61,426 bases of DNA from a virus: the IMG/VR virus record IMGVR_UViG_3300030116_002629, positions 1 to 61,426 of that record. One strand, given 5' to 3'. Below are positions 18,259 to 27,078 of this stretch, piece after piece. How positions within the stretch are numbered: position 1 is the stretch's first letter; every line of letters starts with the position of its first letter. A model generated the notes under the pieces. That model was not told the origin of the DNA and did not search any database. It saw nothing but the letters and a program-made list of their open reading frames with translations. A program made the position numbers and the translations under genes.

Positions 18259-20225
18259 TGCCTAGAGTAGCAACTACTGATTTAATAAATAACCCAAAGA
18301 GATATGGGTATGACTTTAGAGTTGACAGATTATTACTTCGTGCTGCTATAAGTCCTGAAAGGCCTATGACTATACAGTCATCAGATGTTAATGCTAATGA
18401 TAATGTAAATGTTAAACAAAATCCTGAAGACTTTACATCTAACTTAGGCCGTGTATTTTCAAGAAATAACTTTAGTGCAGGCCAAGGATTAGATACAGCA
18501 CATAGAGCTAATGGACAACCTGATGATGTTAATAGATTTTGGGATAGTAAAGGTGTCGATGTATTTCATAGTGATGATGAAACATCATACAATGTACATT
18601 TATTAAACACAACACAAGACGAAGGAATTAACTTTAGTGGTAGCAATAACTACTTGACACAAACAACAGATGGAAAATTATGGGTAACTGATGCTAATAA
18701 AATATATAAATCAACAGACAATGGAGATAACTGGTCTCAAGAAACTACAGGTAATACACATAACTTTACAGGTATAACTTCTGTTGGTAATAGAGTATTT
18801 GCTACTACTGCTAATAGTACAACTGCATCAGAACTTATTGAGTGGAATGGTTCTAGTTGGAATGCAAGAACAACTGCACAAACATCAGCTGGTGGTTTAA
18901 ATGGTATATGGTTTTACAAAGGCGTATTAATTATTGCTGGAGATGATGGCACTGTAGAAAGAGTATGGATTATATCTCCTTTTAATCAAACATGGGATAG
19001 TTCAGATTTAACAGATGGTGGTGCTTTATTTAGTTTTGAAAGTACACATCATGTTTCACAAGTTGTAGATGCTGGTGCTGTAATACTTGTAGCTTCAACT
19101 AATGGTGATATATATTCTGTCAAAGATAATGCAGGTACTTGGGCATTAAGAGGCCAAACTAATATACCTTTTGAAGAAGTACACTCCATAGCTGCTGCTG
19201 AAGGTATAGTATTTTTTGGTACAAAAGATAAATCAAAAGATGTAGGAAGATTTTATAAAGCACAATTAGTAGTTGCTGATGATTTGTATGTATTAAATGA
19301 AAGACAATTAATTAAAGAATGGAGTATATCAGGACAAGACACAACACCTAAACATATGTTTGTATCTAGAGATAGTGTTTATTGTGGTATTAAAGAAAGC
19401 GGTAGTGAATCATATTTGTGGCGATATTACTTACCAACAGGTGGTATAGCCAGAGATTTGAAAGCAGGTGCTGGTGGTTTCGTTACTGGAATTACTAACT
19501 CAAATGATAAATTTGTAATATGTGTAGCTGGTGCAGACATATGGAGACAAACTTCTACATATGAAAGTACAGGTTATCTTATAACATCTGCTGCAGATTT
19601 CTTTACTGCTGAACAAAAACAATTTGTAGGTGCAGAAATATCTACTAAAAACTTAGCTGCTGATACAAGTGTATCATTGAATTTTAGTACTTCATTTGAA
19701 GATTTAGACAATCCAGATAGCAGTAATTATGTACAAGCTTTATCTCAGATAACAGGTACTGGTGATATTGAATCACAAATTTCTCCTGTTTCTAGATATA
19801 TTATAGGAAAATTAGTATTAAATTCTGATACTGGTGTTAATACACCTTATGTTAAATCTATACAATTTAGAGCACTAGCTAGGCCTGAACTTGTAGTTGC
19901 ACAAATACCTGTAAATATATCAGATAGAGTAGAAAGGCCTGGTAGAAAACCAATTAAAGTTAAAAACTTAGGAGATGCTATATACGAAGAATTAAGAACA
20001 TTAGAAGGTGATTCTGTTACATTAGAAATATTTAATCCTAATGAAGTTATTAGAGGTGTAGTAGAGCAAATAAGTTATCCTGTTACAACTAATTCTGAAG
20101 TAGGTTCTGTTACAACATATGCTACTATTACTATAAGAGGTACTAGACAGCCTACTGTTTCACAAGTATCATCTACAGTTGTACTTGGTATAGGAAAATT
20201 AGGAGAGATAAGGTTTGGTGGATAA
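18258..20225 (+). CDS. Beta-propeller tail protein (nozzle-like)
   Basis: It is 655 aa with a TAATG start. An Asp-box (BNR) motif STDNGDNW is at residues 152-159, and repeated W/G blade-like segments run from about 120 to 430, typical of a beta-propeller; the C-terminal ~200 residues are beta-rich. In short-tailed phages the distal tail tube or nozzle protein is a beta-propeller, which suits this position between the neck and fibre genes. A carbohydrate-binding or sialidase-like role is the alternative, but no catalytic set is visible. Confidence 0.6.
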   Translation: MPRVATTDLINNPKRYGYDFRVDRLLLRAAISPERPMTIQSSDVNANDNVNVKQNPEDFTSNLGRVFSRNNFSAGQGLDTAHRANGQPDDVNRFWDSKGVDVFHSDDETSYNVHLLNTTQDEGINFSGSNNYLTQTTDGKLWVTDANKIYKSTDNGDNWSQETTGNTHNFTGITSVGNRVFATTANSTTASELIEWNGSSWNARTTAQTSAGGLNGIWFYKGVLIIAGDDGTVERVWIISPFNQTWDSSDLTDGGALFSFESTHHVSQVVDAGAVILVASTNGDIYSVKDNAGTWALRGQTNIPFEEVHSIAAAEGIVFFGTKDKSKDVGRFYKAQLVVADDLYVLNERQLIKEWSISGQDTTPKHMFVSRDSVYCGIKESGSESYLWRYYLPTGGIARDLKAGAGGFVTGITNSNDKFVICVAGADIWRQTSTYESTGYLITSAADFFTAEQKQFVGAEISTKNLAADTSVSLNFSTSFEDLDNPDSSNYVQALSQITGTGDIESQISPVSRYIIGKLVLNSDTGVNTPYVKSIQFRALARPELVVAQIPVNISDRVERPGRKPIKVKNLGDAIYEELRTLEGDSVTLEIFNPNEVIRGVVEQISYPVTTNSEVGSVTTYATITIRGTRQPTVSQVSSTVVLGIGKLGEIRFGG

Positions 20226-20251
20226 TAAATGTATGGTAAGATAGGACAATA

Positions 20252-20803
20252 ATGACAGCTCAAAACTTAAATTATAGCAACTTTTTTGAAACTACTTTAG
20301 ATGGTGCAGTAGGTGCTTCAGATGGAAACTTTACACTTACAGCAGCACCTACAAGTAATGGTACCGCTGTTATATCTGCACCTTTTTATTTAGTAATAGA
20401 CCCTGATAGTGCAACTAAAAGAGAAGTAGTATTAGTAACAGCATCATCAACTACAACTATGTCAACTGTTACTAGAGATGTAGAAGGCAGACATTCACCA
20501 GACCCATCACATGATGATGGAACTGTTGTTCGTATGTCAGTAGTTGGAGAAATGTTTAAAGATTTACATGACCAATTAACAGCAGGTACATTAACTTTAA
20601 CAAATAAAACTTTAACAACTCCTACATTAACAAGTCCTGTATTAAATACAGGTGCTAGTGGTACTGCAATTAAAGATGAAGATAATATGGCATCTAACTC
20701 AGCTACACATTTGGCAACACAACAATCAATTAAACAATATGTAGATACACAAGTATCTGCTAATTCAGGTGCAAGTCTTGGACTTGTAATAGCTTTATCA
20801 TAA
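20252..20803 (+). CDS. Tail fibre / fibre-attachment protein
   Basis: It is 183 aa. The N-terminal ~90 residues are beta-rich (NFFETTLDGAVGASDGNFTL), as in fibre attachment domains. Residues ~110-135 are a repeating TLTNKTLTTPTLTSP-type segment, very common in shafts of marine phage fibres. The C-terminus contains ATQQSIKQYVDTQV, a typical trimeric fibre signature. It opens the fibre cluster and overlaps the next start. Confidence 0.65.
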   Translation: MTAQNLNYSNFFETTLDGAVGASDGNFTLTAAPTSNGTAVISAPFYLVIDPDSATKREVVLVTASSTTTMSTVTRDVEGRHSPDPSHDDGTVVRMSVVGEMFKDLHDQLTAGTLTLTNKTLTTPTLTSPVLNTGASGTAIKDEDNMASNSATHLATQQSIKQYVDTQVSANSGASLGLVIALS

Positions 20804-20997
20804 TGGGTATTATAATTATGCTCAAAGAAGGTGGAAGTCTAGCAATAGACACTATTGGTAATTTACCGATAGATGAAGATATAGATTTATTACCTGATGC
20901 TGGTGGTGTATCATTAGCATTTAGGTTAATAATGGAAGCAATTTCTGTTACTAACACGACAAGTTCAACTAGTCGTGCTATAGTAATGGGAGTATAG
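20803..20997 (+). CDS. Small fibre-cluster protein, unknown
   Basis: A 64-aa ORF begins in a TAATG overlap with the fibre gene. The sequence is hydrophobic and beta-prone, with an acidic patch around residue 25. It may be a small tail or fibre partner; nothing more specific can be seen. Confidence 0.5.
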   Translation: MGIIIMLKEGGSLAIDTIGNLPIDEDIDLLPDAGGVSLAFRLIMEAISVTNTTSSTSRAIVMGV

Positions 20998-21018
20998 AAA
21001 TATATGGAGAAAAAATAA

Positions 21019-21360
21019 ATGGCAACAGAAGTATTTAAAAATGGTTATCTAAATGTAACTAGCTCTGCCCAAACAATATATACAGCACCTACAGATGCAG
21101 GTGATGTTACTATTGTATTGTCACTAAGAGTAACAAATGTTGATGGTTCTGCAGATGATACAATCATTGCAGAAGTTAAAGATGTTTCTTCAGGGGATGC
21201 TAAAATAGCACACACTATGACAGTTCCTGCTGATAGCTCTTTAGAATTAGCAGGTACATCAAAACTTGTACTAATGGCAGGAGATTACATACAGCTTACT
21301 GGTGGTGCGGCATCAGGTGACTTAGAAGCGTTTATATCGGTTTTAGAAATACAAGCATAA
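21019..21360 (+). CDS. Small beta-sandwich tail protein
   Basis: It is 113 aa, preceded by a purine-rich GGAGAAAAA. The pattern NGYLNVTSSAQTIYTAP, then VLSLRVTNVDG, SSLELAG and GDYIQL is familiar from small phage virion proteins that decorate tails or heads. A clear AAGGAG site for the next gene follows 13 bases later. The exact role is not known. Confidence 0.55.
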   Translation: MATEVFKNGYLNVTSSAQTIYTAPTDAGDVTIVLSLRVTNVDGSADDTIIAEVKDVSSGDAKIAHTMTVPADSSLELAGTSKLVLMAGDYIQLTGGAASGDLEAFISVLEIQA

Positions 21361-21372
21361 CAAGGAGTAACT

Positions 21373-22296
21373 ATGGCTAAATATGGTTACACAGGTGCTA
21401 AACCAACACAATCTAGTTCTGCCAATACTGGCGTATTTGGTGTTAATGATGTCGTGGGATTATTACAAAATGGTAATTACAAATTACAAGCTATCGATGT
21501 CGAATACCTTGTAGTAGCTGGTGGAGGTAGCGGTACTACATCAGGTGGAGGTGGAGCAGGTGGTTTAAGAAATTCATATGCTTCTGAAAATACAGGAGGC
21601 GGTGTATCAGGTGAAACACCAATAAGTCTTATACCAGATGGTTCAACTACATATACAGTTACTGTTGGTGCTGCACAAAATAATTCAGTTTTTTCAACAA
21701 TTACATCTACATCAGGTGGTAATGGTGGTGTTAATAATGGTAGCAACGGTGCATCCGGTGGTTCTGGAGGTGGCGGTGGTTACAATGGTGGTGATGGTGG
21801 TTCTGGTACTTCTGGACAAGGTCATGATGGTGGTGATGCTAATACTAGTGCTGAACCTAACCAAGGTGGTGGAGGTGGTGGAGCTTCTGCAGCTGGTACA
21901 ACACGACATGGTGGCGATGGTTTACAATCTTCAATAACAGGTTCTGCTACTTATTATGCTGGTGGTGGCGGTGGTGGTTCATATCGTGCTGACCCATGGA
22001 GTTCTGGCAACAAAGGTGTTGGTGGACAAGGTGGTGGAGGAAATGGTGGTATTCGTTCATCTCCTTATACTGTTATAGCACCTACTGCAGGAACAGCTAA
22101 TACTGGTGGTGGCGGTGGAGGCTCAGGACATAATGGTGATGGTGGTACATCAGGAGGTTCAGGAGTTGTAATATTGCGTTATCCTGCAGGTAATACAATT
22201 ACAGTAGGTTCAGGTTTGACATCATCTACTGCAACTGATGGTAGTAGTAAAGTAACAACATTTACTGCAGGAACAGATACAATAACATTTAGTTAG
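21373..22296 (+). CDS. Glycine-rich tail adhesin
   Basis: It is 307 aa with an AAGGAG site. After a short helical start, a domain beginning YLVVAGGGSG carries long Gly-rich runs from about residue 45 to 260, ending with SGVVILRYPAG and a short beta tail. This is the typical layout of phage glycine-rich adhesin domains, related in style to the tip adhesins of T-even phages, in which polyglycine helices form the receptor-contacting surface. Likely a host-range determinant. Confidence 0.7.
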   Translation: MAKYGYTGAKPTQSSSANTGVFGVNDVVGLLQNGNYKLQAIDVEYLVVAGGGSGTTSGGGGAGGLRNSYASENTGGGVSGETPISLIPDGSTTYTVTVGAAQNNSVFSTITSTSGGNGGVNNGSNGASGGSGGGGGYNGGDGGSGTSGQGHDGGDANTSAEPNQGGGGGGASAAGTTRHGGDGLQSSITGSATYYAGGGGGGSYRADPWSSGNKGVGGQGGGGNGGIRSSPYTVIAPTAGTANTGGGGGGSGHNGDGGTSGGSGVVILRYPAGNTITVGSGLTSSTATDGSSKVTTFTAGTDTITFS

Positions 22297-22302
22297 GAAA
22301 TT

Positions 22303-22641
22303 ATGGCACATTACGCATTTATAAAAGATAACATAGTAACTGAAGTAATTACTGGAAAAGATGAAACCGAAACAGCACCTGATGGATTTTCTGATTGGGA
22401 AGAATATTATTTAACTAAAAGACCAGGACAAGATGCATGCAAAAGAACATCTTATAATACTTATGGTAATGAACATTTGTTAGGAGGAACACCATATAGA
22501 GGCAACTTTGCTTTTAAAGGTTTTACATACAATGAAGATAATGATGTATTTGTTCCACCTGAACCACCTACATATGAAGGTTGGACATTCACATTTAATA
22601 ATGATAAATGGATATGGGAAGGAGTAGAAGACAGTGAGTAA
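22303..22641 (+). CDS. Conserved marine-phage small protein
   Basis: It is 112 aa, starting MAHYAFIKDNIVTEVI and containing DACKRTSYNT and a Trp-rich C-terminus. This arrangement is well known from cyanophages and other marine phages, where the gene lies near tail genes. Its function is not established there. The stop overlaps the GTG start of the next gene. Confidence 0.65.
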   Translation: MAHYAFIKDNIVTEVITGKDETETAPDGFSDWEEYYLTKRPGQDACKRTSYNTYGNEHLLGGTPYRGNFAFKGFTYNEDNDVFVPPEPPTYEGWTFTFNNDKWIWEGVEDSE

Positions 22642-23260
22642 CGAATATGGATATATTGGTGGTGGTAATAATATTAACCAAAAAGTAAAGAACGATGGCG
22701 TATTATCAATTAATGATGCACATGATTTGCGTAGTAAAAAACAACTTGGTGGAAGTTTAGAATTTATTAAACAAGTTGATGTTTCAGGTGCAAGTACTTT
22801 GGAAGTTACTGGTATAATGGAAGATATTTATGATGTTCATTATTTTACTTACACAATGACAGGTGCTCATCAAGACCATACTCTTTTTATAGTTTTTTCA
22901 GAAGATGGCGGTACTTCTTGGGTTAGTTCTAATTATTCGTATTCAAAAGCGTATGGACAAACAGATGGAACTTTTAATCAAGCTACAAATGCTTCTACAT
23001 CATATATGCAATTAGCTCAAAGTGTTGATAGCAACAATGGTTGTTACAATTATGGCTATTTTTATTTTCTTGGTAATTCAGGAAGAAGGAGTCAATTTTC
23101 AAGCTTTTCAATTTTTGAAAGAAGTGGAGATAGTGGAGTAAAAAGATTTGAATACGGTGGTGGTAATCAGTTTGACGATAAAACAATAGATGCAATAAAA
23201 ATATATCCTAATGTTGGTACAATGACAGGAACATTTAAATTATATGGAGTTAAAGAATGA
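22634..23260 (+). CDS. Tail protein paralogue 1
   Basis: It is 208 aa with a GTG start overlapping the previous gene. The first ~45 residues (GYIGGGNNINQKVKNDGVLS) resemble the attachment part also seen in the glycine-rich adhesin. The rest is a beta-sandwich with a pattern shared by the next two genes: a D.Y.V strand, a SNYSYSK segment and a closing GTFKLYGV strand. It is probably a receptor-binding or fibre-head protein. Confidence 0.6.
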   Translation: MSNEYGYIGGGNNINQKVKNDGVLSINDAHDLRSKKQLGGSLEFIKQVDVSGASTLEVTGIMEDIYDVHYFTYTMTGAHQDHTLFIVFSEDGGTSWVSSNYSYSKAYGQTDGTFNQATNASTSYMQLAQSVDSNNGCYNYGYFYFLGNSGRRSQFSSFSIFERSGDSGVKRFEYGGGNQFDDKTIDAIKIYPNVGTMTGTFKLYGVKE

Positions 23261-23766
23261 GTAGTTTAAGATTATTAGATGAATCTACTGCAAGTGGAGT
23301 AACAACAATGAACATTACAGATGTATTTTCTGCTGATTTTGATGTTTATGTTATTACATGTCTTCGTAATGATAGTACTAATGGTCAAGGTAATTTAAAA
23401 TATATAGCTTCAGATGGAAGTGTTATATCAGACAGTAACTATGACTTTGCATCTTTATATATGTACACACATACAACTCATACTGAAAGTAGATTAACAG
23501 GCCAAAATCAAATACAAGACGCTTTTGCAAATTATGCAGAAGGTGGAAGTGTTACATATATTTTTAATCCTTTTGCATCTGATAAATATTCATATAATAT
23601 AACTCAATCAATTAATTATGCAGGTACTACTACTCCTTCAACACCTATGAGATGTATTGGTGTTTTAGAACAAACTGCAAGCATGACAGGTTTTCAAATA
23701 CTTGAGGGAACTGGAGGAACTATGACTAATTTAGTTAGGACTTATGGATTGAGAGTTGATAGCTAA
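23257..23766 (+). CDS. Tail protein paralogue 2
   Basis: It is 169 aa and overlaps the previous stop in ATGA. It lacks the N-terminal attachment part of paralogue 1 but shares the beta-sandwich pattern: an FDVYVITC strand, NYDFASLYM, and a C-terminal YGLRVDS strand. It is probably an additional head of the fibre complex. Assignment rests on the shared pattern and the position. Confidence 0.55.
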   Translation: MSSLRLLDESTASGVTTMNITDVFSADFDVYVITCLRNDSTNGQGNLKYIASDGSVISDSNYDFASLYMYTHTTHTESRLTGQNQIQDAFANYAEGGSVTYIFNPFASDKYSYNITQSINYAGTTTPSTPMRCIGVLEQTASMTGFQILEGTGGTMTNLVRTYGLRVDS

Positions 23767-24335
23767 TGATAGGTAAATTAATACAAGTAGATTCATTTAC
23801 TATTTCAAGTCCTGTTGCTTCAGTAACTATTGGTGGTGGAACTAGTGGTAGTTCATCTATAAATTTTGAAATAAATACTGATGATGTGTATATGGTAATT
23901 TTAAACGATATACAGGGAGCTACTGATTCAGAAAGTTTAAAAGTTAGAGTAACTAAAACTGATGGTTCAGGTGGTGCAACTGCACAATCTACTTCTAATT
24001 ATGATTATTCAAAAAAAACATTTAGAACAGATAACACTTATTCTAATAATACTAATACTGACCAAAGTGAAGTTTTTGTAAATACACAATTAGCTATGGG
24101 AACAGGAACAGAAGAAACTTTACAAGGAATACAATATTTATATAGTTTTAATAATGCAAGTGAAAACAGTTTTGTTACTGATGAACTTATATTTAGAAAT
24201 TATAATAGTGGTGTTTTAATGGGTGGACAAGGTGGTTGGGTTTATACTGTTGCGGAAGCACACAATGGATTAAATTATTTTATGTCAAGTGGAAATTTAA
24301 CAAGTGGAACTTTTACATTATATAAGGTAGCATAA
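23766..24335 (+). CDS. Tail protein paralogue 3
   Basis: It is 189 aa with a TAATG start. It shows the same fold pattern as its two left neighbours: a DDVYMVILND strand, SNYDYSKKTF, and a closing GTFTLYKVA. Three related beta-sandwich proteins in a row point to tandem duplication of a receptor-binding domain. This copy also lacks the N-terminal attachment part. Confidence 0.55.
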   Translation: MIGKLIQVDSFTISSPVASVTIGGGTSGSSSINFEINTDDVYMVILNDIQGATDSESLKVRVTKTDGSGGATAQSTSNYDYSKKTFRTDNTYSNNTNTDQSEVFVNTQLAMGTGTEETLQGIQYLYSFNNASENSFVTDELIFRNYNSGVLMGGQGGWVYTVAEAHNGLNYFMSSGNLTSGTFTLYKVA

Positions 24336-24364
24336 ATAAATATATGCTAATATAGGAGGATATT

Positions 24365-24667
24365 ATGGCAACAAAAGAAGAACTACAAACGCAAGCTGAT
24401 ACTGAAATAGAGGCAGCAAAACCTTTATATGCACAAGTTAACAACGAGCGTAGAGAGTTTACTGATGCTGAGTATGCACAAGCTAAAGTTGATTTAGGAA
24501 ATAAAAAGTGGAATGACCAACAGTTTGGTTATGTACAAGATAGGCAAGAAGCCTACGGTTCTATAGCTGACCAACTTGATATGCAGTACTGGGATGAAGT
24601 AAATGGCACTACAACTTGGAAAGACTTTGTAGCTAAAGTAAAATCAGATAATCCTAAACCTGAATAA
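24365..24667 (+). CDS. Tail fibre accessory protein
   Basis: It is 100 aa with a strong TAGGAGG site. The C-terminal half (AYGSIADQLDMQYWD, GTTTWKDFVAKVK) is a sequence type frequent at the ends of fibre gene clusters in marine phages, similar in style to XkdW-like proteins. The N-terminal half is helical. It is probably a fibre assembly or tip component. Confidence 0.6.
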   Translation: MATKEELQTQADTEIEAAKPLYAQVNNERREFTDAEYAQAKVDLGNKKWNDQQFGYVQDRQEAYGSIADQLDMQYWDEVNGTTTWKDFVAKVKSDNPKPE

Positions 24668-24674
24668 AATTATA

Positions 24675-24683
24675 TGTTATAAT
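24675..24683 (+). promoter_or_regulatory. Extended -10 promoter before the membrane-gene operon
   Basis: TGTTATAAT is a full extended -10 element, eight bases after the previous stop. The next ATG is at 24691, where transcription would be expected to begin, so the mRNA would be leaderless. It could drive the lysis and membrane genes to the right. Confidence 0.55.
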
Positions 24684-24690
24684 GTCCTCT

Positions 24691-24843
24691 ATGGATTTTA
24701 TAACTGGTTTTGTTTTTGGATATGTATGTAAAGAAGTTGTAGCTTATCTTAAAAGATTAAGTGGATATGACTGGGACAATCGTAATTATTATGATGGTGC
24801 TTACGATTGGGATACAGGATTAAATGAAGATGACCTCCCCTAA
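24691..24843 (+). CDS. 50-aa single-span membrane protein
   Basis: A short ORF begins MDFITGFVFGYVCK, a hydrophobic N-terminal segment followed by a charged and aromatic tail (YDWDNRNYYDGAYDW). The start coincides with the predicted transcription start of the promoter just upstream, and it overlaps the next gene by 20 bases. It is possibly a small lysis-region membrane protein; function unknown. Confidence 0.5.
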   Translation: MDFITGFVFGYVCKEVVAYLKRLSGYDWDNRNYYDGAYDWDTGLNEDDLP

Positions 24844-25021
24844 CGGTAACGGATTTACTCAAAAAGAAATGCTTACTTTAATTTTAGAAGGACAACAAGA
24901 CATAAACAAACGCATAGACGAATTGCACGAAAAAGTTAATCAAAAATTATCAAGACAAGAATTAACTGGGTGGTTAGTTGCTATATCTGCATTAGTAGTA
25001 CTAATCAACAGTGTTATATAG
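24824..25021 (+). CDS. Coiled-coil membrane-anchored protein
   Basis: It is 65 aa. Residues ~12-48 form a helical, charged segment (QQDINKRIDELHEKVNQKL) and residues ~49-65 a single C-terminal membrane span. An ATG at 24830 is an equally good start. This layout occurs in phage haemolysin-XhlA-like and holin-accessory proteins, and the location before the holin candidates fits, but there is no decisive motif. Confidence 0.5.
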   Translation: MKMTSPNGNGFTQKEMLTLILEGQQDINKRIDELHEKVNQKLSRQELTGWLVAISALVVLINSVI

Positions 25022-26819
25022 AATAGGCCTAGCCCTTTTACTGCTGTTATTTTCTATACCAGCATACGCAGAAGATGTACCTGGTGAAGTTACAGTTAAT
25101 GAAGATTTTAGTGATAGCACTTATCAATCAGGTTTAACTATTAGTGGTGGTAATCAAGCTGCATATATTTATTGTAATGAACAAGGTAGATATGGAACTA
25201 CAGGTTGTTCATTAGCTATACAAAGTGGTACTTATGTTTTTGAATTTTCAGAAGATGTATATGAGATAGGATTTCTAGTAGGTGCAGTAAATAATTCCTA
25301 CTCTGTTAAATATTATTATTCAGATAGTACAGATGAAACAGAAAACAAATCTGCACAATCTTGGGGTAGTGATGGTAATGATATGTATGATGATTTTTAC
25401 AAATCATTTACTGATTACAACAATGATGAAGCTAACACAGATAAGTTTATTACAAAGTTTGAAGTTACATTATCTGATATATCTGTATTAGATACATTGT
25501 ATTGGCAGTATGTAGATGAAAGTACTATTCCTACTACAACTACGACTACAACTACGACTACAACTACTGTTCCACCTCCTCCACCTCCTCCTACTGAAGA
25601 GGAAATAGCAGCTCAAAAAGCAGAGGAAGAAGAGCAATCTAATGATAATTATGAGGAAACTGGTTTCTATGAAACTGATGCAGAGCGTAAACATAGAGAA
25701 GATAATCCTGAACAGTTTCAACATATATATAAAGAACAAGAAGAAACTGCTATTCGTGATGAACAGCGTGAAGCTAATGAAGAACTATATGGTTGTTATA
25801 TGACTGATGCTCAGATAGAGCGTGGTGATTGTGATATTCCTGAAGAAGAGGTTATGATTCCGGAAGAAGAGGTTATAATAGAAGTTGAGGATATTGAGGA
25901 GGAGGTTACTGATGCAGTGGTCGAAGAGTTACTTGAAGATGTCAAAGTCCCAGAAGAACCAATTGAAGAAGAAGTTGTTGTACCTACCAAAGAAGAAATA
26001 ATTGAAGATTTTGAATTTGAAGAAGAGGTTATAGTAATTGATATTCCTGAAGATATCGTTATAGTTATTGAAGATGAGTTATATGAAGAGACTGAACGAA
26101 GAGATACCGAAGGAGAACTTCCTGATGATGATATTGTGGTACCAATTGTGGAAGATGAACCAGTTAAAGAAGAAATTGAAGAGGAAGTTGAAGTCATTAA
26201 AGATACTATTGTTGAGGAAGTATCTGAAGTTGTCGAAGTAATTGATTTAGAAATAGAGGAGGATTTATCTGATGCAGAAGTTGAAGAGGCCATTGAAGTA
26301 TATGTGCAAGAACTCCCACCAGAAGAAATTGTAGAAGTCCTTGAAGAAGTCAATGACATTGGTGTACAAAATTTAGACCAAGTTACTGAAGAAGTACAGG
26401 AAGTTATACAAGCTGTTGTAGAGGAGGCCATAGAAGATGTTGAAGACCTTACACCAGAACAAGTTGAAGTTGTTGCTGAGGTATTACAAGTTGAAACTGA
26501 AGATGTTGAAATCATTGCAGAAGCAGTTAAACAAGACGAATCAGTAGCTACTGCTGTAGAAGAGTATGTTGAAAGAGCTGTAGAAAATTCAGATGTTGAG
26601 AACTATACATTAGCTGATGTTGTTACTGAAGTGCAATTTGAAGAGTTCATAGATAATCCAATTGAAGTATTAACAGATATCAACATACAAGATATCAACA
26701 TAGCAACCATTGGTAATGACATGACTAATGACCAAAAAGAAAAAGCACAAGAAGTTGTAGTTCCAGTTATTTTGACTAGAATAGCTACAATGGCAGCTTT
26801 CGTATTTAGGAGAAGTTAA
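25011..26819 (+). CDS. Long acidic secreted protein with Thr/Pro linker
   Basis: It is 602 aa with a GTG start inside the previous gene. Residues 1-20 are a classic signal peptide ending AYA. Residues ~25-170 form a beta-rich domain with two Cys (CNEQGRYGTTGC). Residues 175-186 are a Thr run, followed by VPPPPPP, then a very long Glu/Val-rich region (~195-560). The C-terminus is hydrophobic and ends FVFRRS, like a membrane anchor. Such Thr-then-Pro linkers are typical of cell-surface proteins. The role is unknown: surface display, exclusion of other phages or help in lysis are possible. Confidence 0.6.
   Translation: MLYRIGLALLLLLFSIPAYAEDVPGEVTVNEDFSDSTYQSGLTISGGNQAAYIYCNEQGRYGTTGCSLAIQSGTYVFEFSEDVYEIGFLVGAVNNSYSVKYYYSDSTDETENKSAQSWGSDGNDMYDDFYKSFTDYNNDEANTDKFITKFEVTLSDISVLDTLYWQYVDESTIPTTTTTTTTTTTTVPPPPPPPTEEEIAAQKAEEEEQSNDNYEETGFYETDAERKHREDNPEQFQHIYKEQEETAIRDEQREANEELYGCYMTDAQIERGDCDIPEEEVMIPEEEVIIEVEDIEEEVTDAVVEELLEDVKVPEEPIEEEVVVPTKEEIIEDFEFEEEVIVIDIPEDIVIVIEDELYEETERRDTEGELPDDDIVVPIVEDEPVKEEIEEEVEVIKDTIVEEVSEVVEVIDLEIEEDLSDAEVEEAIEVYVQELPPEEIVEVLEEVNDIGVQNLDQVTEEVQEVIQAVVEEAIEDVEDLTPEQVEVVAEVLQVETEDVEIIAEAVKQDESVATAVEEYVERAVENSDVENYTLADVVTEVQFEEFIDNPIEVLTDINIQDINIATIGNDMTNDQKEKAQEVVVPVILTRIATMAAFVFRRS
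25533..25568 (+). repeat. 12-bp tandem repeat, three units
   Basis: The unit actacaactacg occurs three times, the last with one change. It encodes the Thr run of the acidic secreted protein. Because the unit is a multiple of three, gain or loss of a copy changes linker length but not frame. Confidence 0.8.
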
Positions 26820-27040
26820 TGCTAAAAAAAATTTGGAATTGGTTTATAACCATAATTAAAGAGACTTTGAATTTGTCGTGGACACTTGTTGGTTTAGTTA
26901 TTGCAACTTTAACTTTAACTGGTAGTGCTCAACAAATTACAGGTCTTGCTACTGTAATTACATTAGTTGTATGGTTATTAACAATAGGGTTTAGAAGTGA
27001 TAAACCTAAAGGTAATAAGAAACAAGGGGTGAGTAGATAA
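26819..27040 (+). CDS. Putative holin, two membrane spans
   Basis: It is 73 aa and starts in a TAATG overlap. Two hydrophobic segments (about residues 20-36 and 41-57) with a short turn between and a basic C-terminal tail (KPKGNKKQGVSR) match a class II holin layout. It lies upstream of the cell-wall protein DUF5675. Other small membrane proteins nearby could fill the same role. Confidence 0.5.
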   Translation: MLKKIWNWFITIIKETLNLSWTLVGLVIATLTLTGSAQQITGLATVITLVVWLLTIGFRSDKPKGNKKQGVSR

Positions 27041-27078
27041 TGGATTGCTGTGGTAGCGGTTGTTGCGGAGGTAAATAA
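27040..27078 (+). CDS. 12-aa Cys-rich micro-protein
   Basis: The ORF encodes MDCCGSGCCGGK. It is linked by TAATG overlaps to both the preceding holin-like gene and the following gene, so ribosomes could pass through it without reinitiating far away. Four of 12 residues are Cys, in a CC-x3-CC pattern that could bind a metal or be lipidated. It may instead serve only as a translational bridge. Confidence 0.45.
   Translation: MDCCGSGCCGGK

Noticed and set aside
21638-21937. Val/Met-rich ORF inside the glycine-rich adhesin
   Set aside because: A frame shadow of the GGT-rich Gly codons; no start site or neighbour coupling.
25811-26515. 234-aa Ser/Thr-rich ORF on the opposite strand
   Set aside because: It is the mirror image of the Glu/Val-rich repeats of the secreted protein; low complexity on the reverse strand explains it.
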